Positions 1 through 8,879 are shown, numbered from the stretch's first letter. The stretch is 37,916 nt of DNA from Alphaproteobacteria bacterium UBA998 (GCA_002291925.1 DBAY01000004.1:1-37916), one strand, 5' to 3'. The notes: generated by a model not told the origin, from the letters alone. Made by a program: numbers and translations.

Positions 1-1077
<1,077 letters not shown>

Positions 1078-1087
1078 GGAACGTCGG

Positions 1088-1510
1088 ATGCCGCTGCGCC
1101 TGCTCGCCCTTGTCACTGCATGCCTGATGCTCCAGGCCTGCGCGACCAGTGCCGACCTCAAGCGGGGCGGCACGGGGCAGAGCTTTGTGGTGCAGGGCAA
1201 GAGCTACGACCAAGTATGGGATGCGTCCCTGCGCACGCTGGGCGGTGTGAGTGATGACCGCTCGCTCGATATTCAGCGCAACCTGCGTGTGACGTCCTCG
1301 GACAAGGCCGCCGGTCGCATTGAAGCCACGTCTGACATCAGCTTCTGGTCGTATGGCGAGATCGTTGGCGTGTTTATCACACCGCCTCGCAATGCGCCGG
1401 AACATGAAATCTATGTCGAGTCGCTGAGCAAGGTGAAGACGAACGTCACCTCCAATAACTGGGAAGACGAAGTCATCACCGCCATCAAGGCCGAACTGCA
1501 AACACGTTAG
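1088..1510 (+). CDS. Small lipoprotein inserted between atpA and atpG
   Basis: This 140-residue protein has a lipoprotein signal peptide: MPLRLLALVTACLMLQAC, with lipobox LQAC and the acylated Cys at 18. The mature part has no membrane segment and looks like a small alpha/beta domain (GKSYDQVWDASLRTL, then VTSSDKAAGRIEATSD), the pattern of small periplasm-facing lipoproteins whose function is unknown. It lies 11 nt after atpA and 10 nt before atpG, in the same direction, so it is probably co-transcribed with the ATP synthase genes. In most bacteria nothing stands between these two genes. Base composition is close to that of its neighbours, so there is no sign of a recent arrival. I do not recognise the family and infer no role in the ATPase itself. 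Confidence 0.8.
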   Translation: MPLRLLALVTACLMLQACATSADLKRGGTGQSFVVQGKSYDQVWDASLRTLGGVSDDRSLDIQRNLRVTSSDKAAGRIEATSDISFWSYGEIVGVFITPPRNAPEHEIYVESLSKVKTNVTSNNWEDEVITAIKAELQTR

Positions 1511-1519
1511 GGCAACCCC

Positions 1520-2401
1520 ATGGCATCGCTGAAGGACCTCAAGAACCGGATCAAGAGCGTCAAATCGACGCAGAAGATCACCAAGGCCATGAAGATGGTG
1601 GCAGCCGCCAAGCTTCGCCGCGCCAAGGAGCATGCCGAAGCCGCGCGCCCCTACGCGGAGCGCATGGAAGGCATGGTGCGGGCGCTGACCGCGAACGTCA
1701 CCGAGGGCGCGGCCATGCCGGTCCTGCTGGCGGGCACGGGCAGCCAGAACGTGCATCTGCTGGTGGTCGCCACGTCCGATCGCGGCCTGTGCGGCGCGTT
1801 CAACAGCTCCATCGTGCGCGCCGCCCGTCGCCAGATCGCAGATCTGGAAGCGCGGGGCAAAACAGTCAAAATCTTTTGCGTCGGCCGCAAAGCGTATGAA
1901 CAGCTGGCCCTGCAGCACAAGGGCAAGATCGTCGATCGCGTCAGCGCCCTCTACCGCACCCGTCCCGATTTCGCCACCGCCGACGAGCTGGCCAAGCGCA
2001 TCCTGATGGTGTTCGAGAAGGAAAATTGCGACGTCTGCACCATCGTCTACAACCATTTCCGCTCAGCCATCTCGCAGGTGGTCACCTTCCAGCAGCTCAT
2101 CCCGCTGCCGTTGGAAGAGCGTGGCGATGCCGCCGCCACCGTGCAGGCCGTCTATGAGTACGAGCCGGAGGAGGAAGCCATCCTCGCCGATCTGCTGCCG
2201 AAGAATCTCGCCGTGCAGATCTTCAAGGCGCTGCTGGAGAATGCCGCCTCCGAACAGGGCGCGCGCATGACCGCGATGGACAACGCCACCCGCAACGCCG
2301 GTGACATGATCTCCCGCCTGACGCTGCAATATAACCGTTCCCGCCAGGCCGCGATCACCAAAGAGCTGATCGAGATCATTTCCGGCGCCGAAGCGATCTA
2401 G
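1520..2401 (+). CDS. atpG: ATP synthase F1 subunit gamma
   Basis: The gamma subunit is the central rotating shaft of F1. The 293-residue length is normal. The N-terminal helix is typical (LKDLKNRIKSVKSTQKITKA, then MKMVAAAKLRRA), as is the C-terminal partner helix (ARMTAMDNATRNAGDMI, then LTLQYNRSRQAAITKEL) that packs in the alpha/beta hexamer. The central Rossmann-like part contains the conserved SDRGLCGAFNSS. The start ATG at 1520 gives the standard N-terminus MASLKDLKNRIKS. The gene follows the lipoprotein gene by 10 nt. Unusually, the next gene is a sterol-desaturase-like enzyme and not atpD. Confidence 0.97.
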   Translation: MASLKDLKNRIKSVKSTQKITKAMKMVAAAKLRRAKEHAEAARPYAERMEGMVRALTANVTEGAAMPVLLAGTGSQNVHLLVVATSDRGLCGAFNSSIVRAARRQIADLEARGKTVKIFCVGRKAYEQLALQHKGKIVDRVSALYRTRPDFATADELAKRILMVFEKENCDVCTIVYNHFRSAISQVVTFQQLIPLPLEERGDAAATVQAVYEYEPEEEAILADLLPKNLAVQIFKALLENAASEQGARMTAMDNATRNAGDMISRLTLQYNRSRQAAITKELIEIISGAEAI

Positions 2402-2442
2402 CAACGCTTTTTCCGCAGGCCCCTTTCTGGCATACTGCCGGA

Positions 2443-3510
2443 ATGACTCTTTTCGCTGATGCGCTAACCGATTGGCTGCCTTCCACCGCCACCTTCCTGA
2501 AGCTGGGGTGGGGCATCTTTGGCTTCTTCAGCGGCAAGGAGCTGCTTTCTTATGTCTCCCTCAGCGGGGGGCTGGTGGTGGTGATTCTACTCTACCTGTG
2601 GGCCCGCCGGTCGGGGACGGCGCACAGCCTGCGCGAATTTCTGGCGCCCCGAGGTTTGTGGAGCCATGCTTCAGCGCGGCTGGATGCCAAATATTACCTA
2701 CTCATCCAGCCCGTCTTCATCCTGCTGGTGTTTCCCCTGGCAGGCATGGCGCAATGGGCTTCCGCGGGCATCGAGCTGGGGCTGGAAGGTTGGCTCGGGC
2801 CCTCGCCCTTCCTTGTCAGCCCTCTCTGGGGCGGCGCGCTGTATACGCTGGCTGTTTTCATCGGGGTAGATTTCGGCTTCTTCTACTCGCATTATTTGTC
2901 GCACAAATACCCGCTGCTCTGGTGCTTTCATAAGGTGCACCATTCCGCCGAGGTGCTGGTACCATTCACCGCCATGCGCTTTCACCCGCTCGATGCGCTG
3001 TGGAACGTTGCTTTCTCGGCATCCTTCGCAACCATTCTCGGCGGGCTGTGCCGCTATGGATTTTATGGCGAGGCCAGTGAAATCAAGCTGTTCGGCAATA
3101 ACCTCATCATCGCGCTTTCTTACGTGACCACCCATAATCTGCGACATATGCATATATGGCTACATTACCCGCGCTGGCTGAACCGCTTCCTTATCAGCCC
3201 GGCGCAGCACCAGATCCATCACAGCCGCGAACGCCGCCATTGGGACAAGAACATGGGCTACCTGCTGCCCGTCTGGGATCGCTGGTTCGGCACGCTCTAC
3301 ACCCCGCAAGGCCGGGAAGCCTTCGCGCTGGGCGTGGACGGGATGCCGGAAGCGGGCCTACAATCCCACCGCACGATGGAGAGCCTACTGATCGCGCCGT
3401 TTCTGGATGTGCGCGACCATTGGCAAAGGCGACGGGGAAGGCAACAGGCGCGGCTCGGGCAAACGCACCAAAAACCGCTCACCAAAACACTGGATTCCGC
3501 CGAAACTTGA
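2443..3510 (+). CDS. Sterol desaturase / fatty acid hydroxylase family membrane protein
   Basis: This 355-residue integral membrane protein has the three histidine clusters of the di-iron fatty acid hydroxylase superfamily: HYLSH (H150, H154), HKVHH (H163, H166, H167) and HQIHH (H256, H259, H260), plus an extra HNLRH at 231-235. Hydrophobic segments lie at about 40-55, 85-103, 131-150 and 220-230. Such enzymes use O2 and a di-iron centre to hydroxylate or desaturate lipids (sterols, hopanoids, carotenoids or fatty acids); the substrate cannot be read from the sequence. The gene stands between atpG (41 nt away) and atpD (55 nt away), an unusual place. The C-terminal 30 residues are Arg/Lys/Gln-rich and poorly conserved in character. 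The family call is firm; the substrate is unknown. Confidence 0.9.
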   Translation: MTLFADALTDWLPSTATFLKLGWGIFGFFSGKELLSYVSLSGGLVVVILLYLWARRSGTAHSLREFLAPRGLWSHASARLDAKYYLLIQPVFILLVFPLAGMAQWASAGIELGLEGWLGPSPFLVSPLWGGALYTLAVFIGVDFGFFYSHYLSHKYPLLWCFHKVHHSAEVLVPFTAMRFHPLDALWNVAFSASFATILGGLCRYGFYGEASEIKLFGNNLIIALSYVTTHNLRHMHIWLHYPRWLNRFLISPAQHQIHHSRERRHWDKNMGYLLPVWDRWFGTLYTPQGREAFALGVDGMPEAGLQSHRTMESLLIAPFLDVRDHWQRRRGRQQARLGQTHQKPLTKTLDSAET

Positions 3511-3543
3511 TGCTATGACACGCCCGCATTCTCACCCATAGCA
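3511..3543. repeat. Inverted repeat before atpD
   Basis: A 7 bp perfect inverted repeat (TGCTATG ... CATAGCA) with a 19 nt spacer lies between the desaturase stop and the atpD ribosome binding site (AAGGGG at about 3553). It could be a weak hairpin or an operator-like site marking separate control of atpD. Chance cannot be excluded. Confidence 0.35.
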
Positions 3544-3565
3544 AGAAAATTCCAAGGGGTTCACC

Positions 3566-5017
3566 ATGGCACCAAAGAAAAAAGCAGCAGCAGCATCCGG
3601 CGGCACTGGCCGCATCACGCAGGTCATCTCTGCTGTCGTGGACGTGAAGTTCGACGGCGAGATGCCGGCGATCCTGAACGCGCTGGAAACCACCAATAAC
3701 GGCACCCGTCTTGTGCTCGAAGTGGCGCAGCACCTCGGTGAAGGCACCGTGCGCTGCATCGCCATGGACTCCACGGACGGCCTCGTGCGCGGTCAGGAAG
3801 TCGCCGATACCGGCGCGCCGATCAACGTGCCCGTTGGTCCGGAAACGCTCGGTCGCATCTTCAACGTGGTCGGCGAGACCATCGATGAGCGCGGCGATCT
3901 GAAAGTGAAGCAGACCGCCCCGATTCATGCGGCTGCCCCGGAATTCGTCAACCAGTCCACCGAAGCGCAGATTCTCGTCACCGGCATCAAGGTGATCGAC
4001 CTCCTCGCCCCGTACGCTAAGGGCGGCAAGATCGGCCTGTTCGGGGGCGCCGGTGTCGGCAAGACCGTTCTCATCATGGAGCTCATCAACAACATTGCGA
4101 AGGCGCACGGCGGTGTGTCCGTGTTCGCCGGTGTGGGTGAGCGTACCCGCGAGGGCAATGACCTCTATCACGAGATGATGGAATCCAAGGTTATCAACCT
4201 CGAGGACATCTCCAAATCCAAAGTGGCCCTTGTGTACGGCCAGATGAACGAGCCGCCAGGAGCGCGCGCCCGCGTTGGCCTAACCGGCCTCACCATGGCG
4301 GAATATTTCCGCGACGAAGAAGGCCAGGACGTACTGTTCTTCATGGACAACGTGTTCCGCTTCACGCAGGCCGGCTCGGAAGTGTCCGCGCTGCTCGGCC
4401 GCATTCCCTCCGCCGTAGGCTACCAGCCGACGCTGGCCACCGACATGGGCGCCATGCAGGAGCGCATCACCTCGACGCGCAAGGGCTCGATTACGTCCGT
4501 ACAGGCCATCTACGTCCCGGCCGACGACTTGACCGACCCGGCGCCTGCCACCTCCTTCGCGCACCTGGATGCGACCACCGTACTCTCCCGCCAGATCGCC
4601 GAGCTCGGCATCTACCCGGCGGTGGACCCGCTCGACTCCACCTCGCGCATGCTGGATCCGCGCATTCTTGGTGACGAGCACTACCAGGTCGCCCGCGACG
4701 TGCAGAAAGTGCTGCAGACCTACAAGTCGCTGCAGGACATTATCGCGATTCTCGGCATGGACGAACTCTCCGAGGAAGACAAACTGGTCGTGGCCCGTGC
4801 CCGTAAAATCCAGCGCTTCCTGTCGCAGCCCTTCCACGTGGCCGAAGTCTTCACCGGCGCGCCCGGCAAACTGGTGTCGCTCGAAGACACCATCAAGGGC
4901 TTCAAGGGCATCGTGGCCGGTGACTATGACGACCTTCCGGAATCGGCGTTCTACATGGTCGGCGGCATCGACGAAGCCATCGCCAAGGCGAAGAAACTGG
5001 CCGCGGAAGCCGCGTAA
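3566..5017 (+). CDS. atpD: ATP synthase F1 subunit beta
   Basis: This is the catalytic subunit of F1 ATP synthase, 483 residues. The P-loop GGAGVGKT is at residues 160-167. The catalytic glutamate segment GVGERTREGNDLYHEM follows. The segment RFTQAGSEVSALLGRIPSAV and the canonical DELSEED lever loop are present. The N-terminus has a short Lys/Ala-rich extension (MAPKKKAAAASGGTG) before the normal beginning GRITQVI; similar extensions occur in other alphaproteobacterial beta subunits. The AAGGGG ribosome binding site stands about 7 nt before the ATG. atpC follows after 9 nt. The call is certain. Confidence 0.98.
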   Translation: MAPKKKAAAASGGTGRITQVISAVVDVKFDGEMPAILNALETTNNGTRLVLEVAQHLGEGTVRCIAMDSTDGLVRGQEVADTGAPINVPVGPETLGRIFNVVGETIDERGDLKVKQTAPIHAAAPEFVNQSTEAQILVTGIKVIDLLAPYAKGGKIGLFGGAGVGKTVLIMELINNIAKAHGGVSVFAGVGERTREGNDLYHEMMESKVINLEDISKSKVALVYGQMNEPPGARARVGLTGLTMAEYFRDEEGQDVLFFMDNVFRFTQAGSEVSALLGRIPSAVGYQPTLATDMGAMQERITSTRKGSITSVQAIYVPADDLTDPAPATSFAHLDATTVLSRQIAELGIYPAVDPLDSTSRMLDPRILGDEHYQVARDVQKVLQTYKSLQDIIAILGMDELSEEDKLVVARARKIQRFLSQPFHVAEVFTGAPGKLVSLEDTIKGFKGIVAGDYDDLPESAFYMVGGIDEAIAKAKKLAAEAA

Positions 5018-5026
5018 GGATTTCCC

Positions 5027-5332
5027 ATGGCAGAGCTGCTGCATCTCGATCTTGTCACGCCCGAGGCGCTTGTCCTCTCCACGCAGGTGGAGATGGTGGT
5101 CATTCCGGGCGCGCTGGGGGATATGGGCATCATGGCCCACCATGCACCGATCCTCACCCAGCTGCGGGCCGGGGCCATCGAGGTGCACGCGCCGGAAGGC
5201 GTAAAGCGGTATGTGGTGGCTGGTGGCTATGCCGAGGTGCATGACAATCACTGCACCGTGCTGGCCGAGCATCTGATGGATGCCGCCACCATGAGCCCGG
5301 CCGACATTGAAGCCAAAGTCAGCGCGCTTTAA
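5027..5332 (+). CDS. atpC: ATP synthase F1 subunit epsilon, short form
   Basis: The epsilon subunit caps the rotor stalk. The N-terminal beta-sandwich is complete and typical: LHLDLVTPEALVLSTQVEMV, then IPGALGDMGIMAHHAPILT and VAGGYAEVHDN. The protein ends at residue 101, whereas family members are usually about 130-140 residues and end in a two-helix domain that can inhibit ATP hydrolysis. Here only a short piece (MSPADIEAKVSAL) follows the sandwich, so the inhibitory hairpin is missing or reduced. No frameshift is needed to explain the end: TAA is followed directly by a regulatory-looking region. Several alphaproteobacteria use a separate zeta protein as inhibitor, which may make the lost domain dispensable (inference). 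Confidence 0.93.
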   Translation: MAELLHLDLVTPEALVLSTQVEMVVIPGALGDMGIMAHHAPILTQLRAGAIEVHAPEGVKRYVVAGGYAEVHDNHCTVLAEHLMDAATMSPADIEAKVSAL

Positions 5333-5346
5333 CGTTTCTTCACGTT

Positions 5347-5363
5347 CTGGCACAGCCCTTGCA
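5347..5363 (+). promoter_or_regulatory. Putative sigma-54 (RpoN) -24/-12 promoter
   Basis: The sequence CTGGCACAGCCCTTGCA fits the sigma-54 consensus YTGGCACG-N4-TTGCW at all but one position, with exactly 10 nt between the GG and GC dinucleotides. The GC is at 5361-5362, giving an expected start of transcription at about 5373. That is just before a GAGGGAG ribosome binding site and the ATG at 5387. This suggests that the next gene is transcribed separately from the atp operon and depends on an enhancer-binding activator. No enhancer site was identified. Confidence 0.55.
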
Positions 5364-5386
5364 TAGCTAAGGCGAGGGAGTTTGCC

Positions 5387-5983
5387 ATGAGCACATCCGC
5401 CATTTCCAGCGCGTCACTGACCGCGACCCCGCTGCAAGGGGATTCTGACAAGAAGGACCAGGCCGCGCGCGGCGATGGCAGCTTCCTTGGCACGCTCATC
5501 GATATCGTCAACCCGTTGCAGCACATCCCCATCGTCTCCACCATTTACCGCGAGGCCACGGGCGATGCCATGTCCGGTTTCGCCAATGTCGTGGGCGGCG
5601 GCCTGTTTGGCGGGCCGCTGGGCCTTGCCGCCTCAGTAGTCAACGAGATGGTGACGGCCGAAACCGGCACCGATATCGGCGGCAATGTTCTGCAGCAGGC
5701 GGAAGCCCTCGCGGCCCCGGCCGATCCCTACGCGGCCGCCCCCGCCATGACGCCGCTGGCACCGGACCAAGGCGAAGCCGCGCTGCTGATCGCCCTCACC
5801 GGCACCGAGCAGACCAGCGCCACCGCACCGGAGACCGTTGCCGCGCCGCTCAGCGCGGAAGCCGCCGAAGCCATGCATTCGCTGGAGCGCTACCGCGACC
5901 CGACGCTGGGGCTGAAAGATGCGCCCAAGCAGGAGCAACTGCGCATGAAGCTGGAAAAAATCGCTATCGACATGAAGGCTTAG
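5387..5983 (+). CDS. Unknown protein downstream of a sigma-54-type promoter
   Basis: This 198-residue protein is not recognised with certainty. After a polar N-terminus (1-32) comes the best-organised part (about 33-105): SFLGTLIDIVNPLQHIPIVS, then TIYREATGDAMSGFANVVGG, then a Gly-rich GLFGGPLGLAAS stretch and EMVTAETGTDIGGNVL. The rest is Ala/Pro-rich and low in complexity, ending in a charged helix (KQEQLRMKLEKIAIDMKA). It has no signal peptide. The style resembles small unnamed proteins I recall from alphaproteobacterial flagellar loci, and the -24/-12 motif upstream fits that, because sigma-54 often controls flagellar genes in this class. This is a guess. The start ATG is supported by GAGGGAG at 5374-5380. 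Confidence 0.75.
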   Translation: MSTSAISSASLTATPLQGDSDKKDQAARGDGSFLGTLIDIVNPLQHIPIVSTIYREATGDAMSGFANVVGGGLFGGPLGLAASVVNEMVTAETGTDIGGNVLQQAEALAAPADPYAAAPAMTPLAPDQGEAALLIALTGTEQTSATAPETVAAPLSAEAAEAMHSLERYRDPTLGLKDAPKQEQLRMKLEKIAIDMKA

Positions 5984-6001
5984 GCTGGGTGAGCATGGCT
6001 T

Positions 6002-6108
6002 CAGATGGCGGTCGAAAACGCTTTTTGCGAGCGCCGCAGCGCAGCGTACATGAAGTATGTGAGCAGGGGAGCGCAGCAAAAGAGCGTTTGCAGACGCCAG
6101 ATGGGGTA
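6002..6108. repeat. Long imperfect palindromic element
   Basis: This is an imperfect inverted repeat between the unknown gene and yggS. Outer arms run from AGATGGCGGTCGAAAACGC (about 6003) to GCGTTTGCAGACGCCAGAT (about 6088-6106). Inside are GCAGCGCAGCG and GGGAGCGCAGC around a core reading ACATGAAGTATGT. The style (GC-rich arms around a short AT core, intergenic position) is that of dispersed palindromic elements. It may also act as a bidirectional transcription barrier between the converging genes. Confidence 0.5.
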
Positions 6109-6121
6109 ATGACCGCGCAGC

Positions 6122-6778
6122 CTAGGTTTCGCGCAGGCCAAAAAGGGCCGTGCCGATACGCACATGGGTCGCGCCCAAACGGATCGCTGTCTCGAAATCG
6201 CCACTCATCCCCATACTAAGGCCGGAAAGCTCTTCGCGTCGGGCCAGTTCGGCCAGCAGGGCGAAATAGGGCGCCGGGGGAACCTCCGCGGGGGGCACGG
6301 CCATCAGCCCCTGAAGCCGCAGCGAGGGCAGACCACGCACACACGCCAGCAGCGCGGGCAGTGCTTCGATGGCCAGGCCGTGTTTCTGTGCCTCGCGGCC
6401 GATATTGACCTGCACGAAGCAATCGATCGTCTTTCCCAGCGCCTCGGCTTCCCTGGCAACGGCCTGCGCGATCTTGGGACGGTCGATGGTGTGGATGACC
6501 TCGAACACTTCTACCGCCTCGCGTGCCTTGTTCGATTGCAGGGGCCCGATGAGGTGCCAGCGGGCCCGGGCACCCAGGGCCTCCACCGCCGGTCGCTTGG
6601 CCTGCGCCTCCTGTACCCGGTTTTCACCGATCTCCCCCACGCCGGCCGCAATAAGGGCGGCCACCCGCTCCGCTGGCTGGGTTTTGGCGGCGGCGATCAG
6701 CACGGGTGCCGGGGTGCCGGGATGGTGGCCCGTCGCGGCCTCCATGCGACGCCTTATATCTAGTAGGTGCGAACTCAT
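6122..6778 (-). CDS. YggS/PROSC family pyridoxal phosphate homeostasis protein
   Basis: This 218-residue protein folds as a PLP-binding TIM barrel (alanine racemase N-terminal fold) that keeps free pyridoxal phosphate in balance and has no known catalytic activity. The PLP-binding lysine is K32 in LIAAAKTQP. Other family marks are GENRVQEAQAK, RWHLIGPLQSNKAR, HTIDRPKIA, VNIGREAQKHG, GLMAVPP, LSMGMSGDFETAIRLGATHV and the C-terminal RIGTALFG. The N-terminal helix before the barrel matches the family, so the ATG at 6778 is kept even though a second Met (residue 12, at 6745) has a better ribosome binding site (AAGG 6 nt before). The only minus-strand gene in this part of the window. Confidence 0.93.
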   Translation of the reverse strand: MSSHLLDIRRRMEAATGHHPGTPAPVLIAAAKTQPAERVAALIAAGVGEIGENRVQEAQAKRPAVEALGARARWHLIGPLQSNKAREAVEVFEVIHTIDRPKIAQAVAREAEALGKTIDCFVQVNIGREAQKHGLAIEALPALLACVRGLPSLRLQGLMAVPPAEVPPAPYFALLAELARREELSGLSMGMSGDFETAIRLGATHVRIGTALFGLRET

Positions 6779-6783
6779 AAATG

Positions 6784-6820
6784 CCTATATATAGGTTTTT
6801 ATTCGAAATTTCAATGGCTT
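6784..6820 (-). promoter_or_regulatory. Promoter for the yggS-like gene, nearly leaderless
   Basis: On the minus strand TTGAAA (6809-6814) and TATATA (6786-6791) are separated by 17 nt, a strong sigma-70-like pair. The -10 lies in a perfect 12 bp palindrome CCTATATATAGG (6784-6795). Transcription would start at about 6779-6780, next to the ATG at 6778, so the mRNA would be nearly leaderless unless the Met at 6745 is used. Confidence 0.5.
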
Positions 6821-6914
6821 GATTGACACGCCGGGGCTGCAAAGCGCTTGTGGCTCAAATAGCACACCCCCGCCGAAACCCACCCCCGTTTTCCCGCCAT
6901 TCGGCCCATCCAAC

Positions 6915-6943
6915 TTGCCCGCCAATGCCTCTATGGAGATATA
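6915..6943 (+). promoter_or_regulatory. Candidate porin promoter
   Basis: TTGCCC (6915-6920) and GATATA (6938-6943) are separated by 17 nt, with more TA steps just after. It would give a leader of about 100 nt before the porin start. The rest of the 270 bp between yggS and the porin holds no other gene that I can support. Confidence 0.4.
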
Positions 6944-7048
6944 TACGCCAAGGACGCGCGCCAGAAGCGTGCGGCCGAGTTGTAAGTTAACGGGTTGTGT
7001 AGTCCGGGAAACCAGACGCCGCAACTACCAAAAACTAGGATGATGATC

Positions 7049-8206
7049 ATGAAAAAGATCTTACTCGGAACGACCGGACTTGTTGGCGCTGCCTTCATGT
7101 TCGCTGGCGTTGCCGTAGCCGAGACCCCGAAGGTCACGGTGGGCGGTTTCGCTGATTTCCAAGCTGGCTACATCTCTGATGACAGCGACAGCAACGAGCG
7201 CAGCCATGGCTTCCGCAATGACACGGAAGTCATTATCAATGTCGACGGCAAGTCCGACATGGGCCTCGAGTACGGTGCTGAAATCGCTCTGGAAGCTGAC
7301 GTTTCCGGCGACACCGACAACGAAGGTCTGAACGCTTCGCGTACCTTCATCTACACCGGCGGCCAGTGGGGCCGTATCGAGTGGGGTTCCAACGTTGGCG
7401 CCGAGCAGGCTCTGAAAGTTGACGCCTCCAACTTCGCTGCTGCTACCGGCGGCATCGACGGTGACTGGTACCGCTTCGCCCTTTCCGATGGCAATGCCTC
7501 CACGACCGGCGCCATCATCCGTCCGCGCCTGACCATGGCGCATGGCGGTCTGGTGGGCGGTGGCAACGGCTTCACGGCTGAAGACACCATCAACGCTACC
7601 AAAATCACCTACTACACCCCGCGCTACGCTGGCTTCCAAGCTGGTGTGAGCTACACCCCGGACGCCACTGTCCGCGGTCAGGGCGTAGTCTCGACCGGCT
7701 CCACTGCTGGCTCGGCTAACCTGCTCTCCGAAAACGGGAACGGCTACGAGAACGTCTGGAGCGGCGGTCTGCACTGGGAAGGTAACTTCGAGCAGTTCGG
7801 CCTCGCCCTTGGCGCGACCGGTGAGCTCGGTGACTCCAAGAACGGCGGCGTCAACGGTTCGACCGAAGACCTGCGCTCCTGGCAGGCTGGTGGTAACGTC
7901 ACCGTGGCTGGCTTCATTCTCGGTGGTTCGTACGGCAGCTTCCAGGACACCGCTAACCTAGACGCCGACTACTGGACCGCTGGCGTAGGCTACGACTTCG
8001 GCGCCTTCGGCTCCTCGGTCACCTACCTCGACAGCACCAGCGATCTGGCTGACTTCCAGAACATCGTCGTCGGTGTTGACTACAAACTGGCTCCGGGCTT
8101 CACCCCGTACGTCGAAGCAAGCTTCTTCGACGCCGACCCGCAAGCCGCTGGCGTTGCCGACAACAACGGCACCGTGGTTCTGGTTGGTACGCAACTCGCG
8201 TTCTAA
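7049..8206 (+). CDS. Outer-membrane porin (Gram-negative porin family)
   Basis: This is a trimeric-type general porin for passive uptake of small hydrophilic solutes. From the ATG at 7049 it has 385 residues: a signal peptide MKKILLGTTGLVGAAFMFAG VAVA with likely cleavage before ETP, a first strand KVTVGGFADFQAGY, then alternating beta strands with Gly/Asp/Asn-rich loops, and a C-terminal TQLAF ending in phenylalanine as needed for outer-membrane assembly. Motifs such as RTFIYTGGQWGRIEWGSNVG (strand then loop 3 region) and ITYYTPRYAGFQAGVSYTP are typical of alphaproteobacterial porins. Two more in-frame ATGs lie at 7040 and 7043; AGGA at 7037-7040 is 8 nt before 7049, so 7049 is preferred. 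Codon use is strongly biased, as in a highly expressed gene. Confidence 0.93.
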   Translation: MKKILLGTTGLVGAAFMFAGVAVAETPKVTVGGFADFQAGYISDDSDSNERSHGFRNDTEVIINVDGKSDMGLEYGAEIALEADVSGDTDNEGLNASRTFIYTGGQWGRIEWGSNVGAEQALKVDASNFAAATGGIDGDWYRFALSDGNASTTGAIIRPRLTMAHGGLVGGGNGFTAEDTINATKITYYTPRYAGFQAGVSYTPDATVRGQGVVSTGSTAGSANLLSENGNGYENVWSGGLHWEGNFEQFGLALGATGELGDSKNGGVNGSTEDLRSWQAGGNVTVAGFILGGSYGSFQDTANLDADYWTAGVGYDFGAFGSSVTYLDSTSDLADFQNIVVGVDYKLAPGFTPYVEASFFDADPQAAGVADNNGTVVLVGTQLAF

Positions 8207-8227
8207 TCAAACAGCGTAACTCTAAGG

Positions 8228-8262
8228 AAAAGGGCGGTGGATTTTCCATCGCCCTTTTTCTT
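8228..8262 (+). terminator. Rho-independent terminator of the porin gene
   Basis: AAAGGGCGGTGGA and TCCATCGCCCTTT form a 13 bp stem with one G-T type mismatch and a 3 nt loop, followed directly by a T-rich tail. It stands 21 nt after the porin stop and is the clearest intrinsic terminator in the window. Confidence 0.9.
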
Positions 8263-8348
8263 TGCCCGCGCGGTGTGTCTGGCGGGCCTGCACGGACAAG
8301 CGTGTAAACATCTTTTCAAAGCGCTGCGGATAGGCTAATCACGAATCC

Positions 8349-8876
8349 ATGTTCCACCGTCTGGTTCTGCTGGCCCTTCTTGTTTCCCCGCTCGTCGCGT
8401 GTAGCGACGACGATGAGAAGCTTTCGGCCGGCCGGCCCAAACCATCCGACCGCCAGCGCTGGGAGCGCCGCGGCCGTGTGACCACCACGGAAAACGAAGG
8501 CGGCTTCTCCCTGTTCGGCGGCGACAAGAAAGACGAGCAGGGCGGCGGCTCGCCCATCGGCGTCAACAGCTTCCTATGGCGCGCCACGCTCGATACGCTT
8601 TCCTTTATGCCCATCGCCTCGGCCGATCCGTTCGGCGGCGTGGTCATCACCGACTGGTACGAGGACCCCAAGACCCCCGGCGAGCGCTTCAAGGTCAACG
8701 CGCTCATCCTCGACCGTTCCCTGCGTGCCGATGGTGTACGCATCAAGGTGTTCAAGCAGAAAAAAGACGTAAGTGGCCAGTGGGCCGACGCACCGGTCGA
8801 AGACAATGTCCACCGCGACGTGGAGGACACCATCCTGACCCGCGCCCGCCAGCTGCGCGTGGCGCAGGGGGACTAA
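8349..8876 (+). CDS. DUF3576-type lipoprotein
   Basis: This 175-residue protein has a lipoprotein signal peptide (MFHRLVLLALLVSPLVAC, acylated Cys18). After a charged, disordered stretch (19-65) comes the conserved core: IGVNSFLWRATLDTLSFMPI, then ASADPFGGVVITDWY and ERFKVNALILDRSLRADGVR. This pattern and the position just before leuS match the DUF3576 family of alphaproteobacteria, whose molecular role is not established. The next genes are leuS and the LPS-assembly lipoprotein lptE, so an outer-membrane-related role is possible but only by context. The only start considered is the ATG at 8349, because the lipobox fixes the reading. Confidence 0.87.
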   Translation: MFHRLVLLALLVSPLVACSDDDEKLSAGRPKPSDRQRWERRGRVTTTENEGGFSLFGGDKKDEQGGGSPIGVNSFLWRATLDTLSFMPIASADPFGGVVITDWYEDPKTPGERFKVNALILDRSLRADGVRIKVFKQKKDVSGQWADAPVEDNVHRDVEDTILTRARQLRVAQGD

Positions 8877-8879
8877 CGG

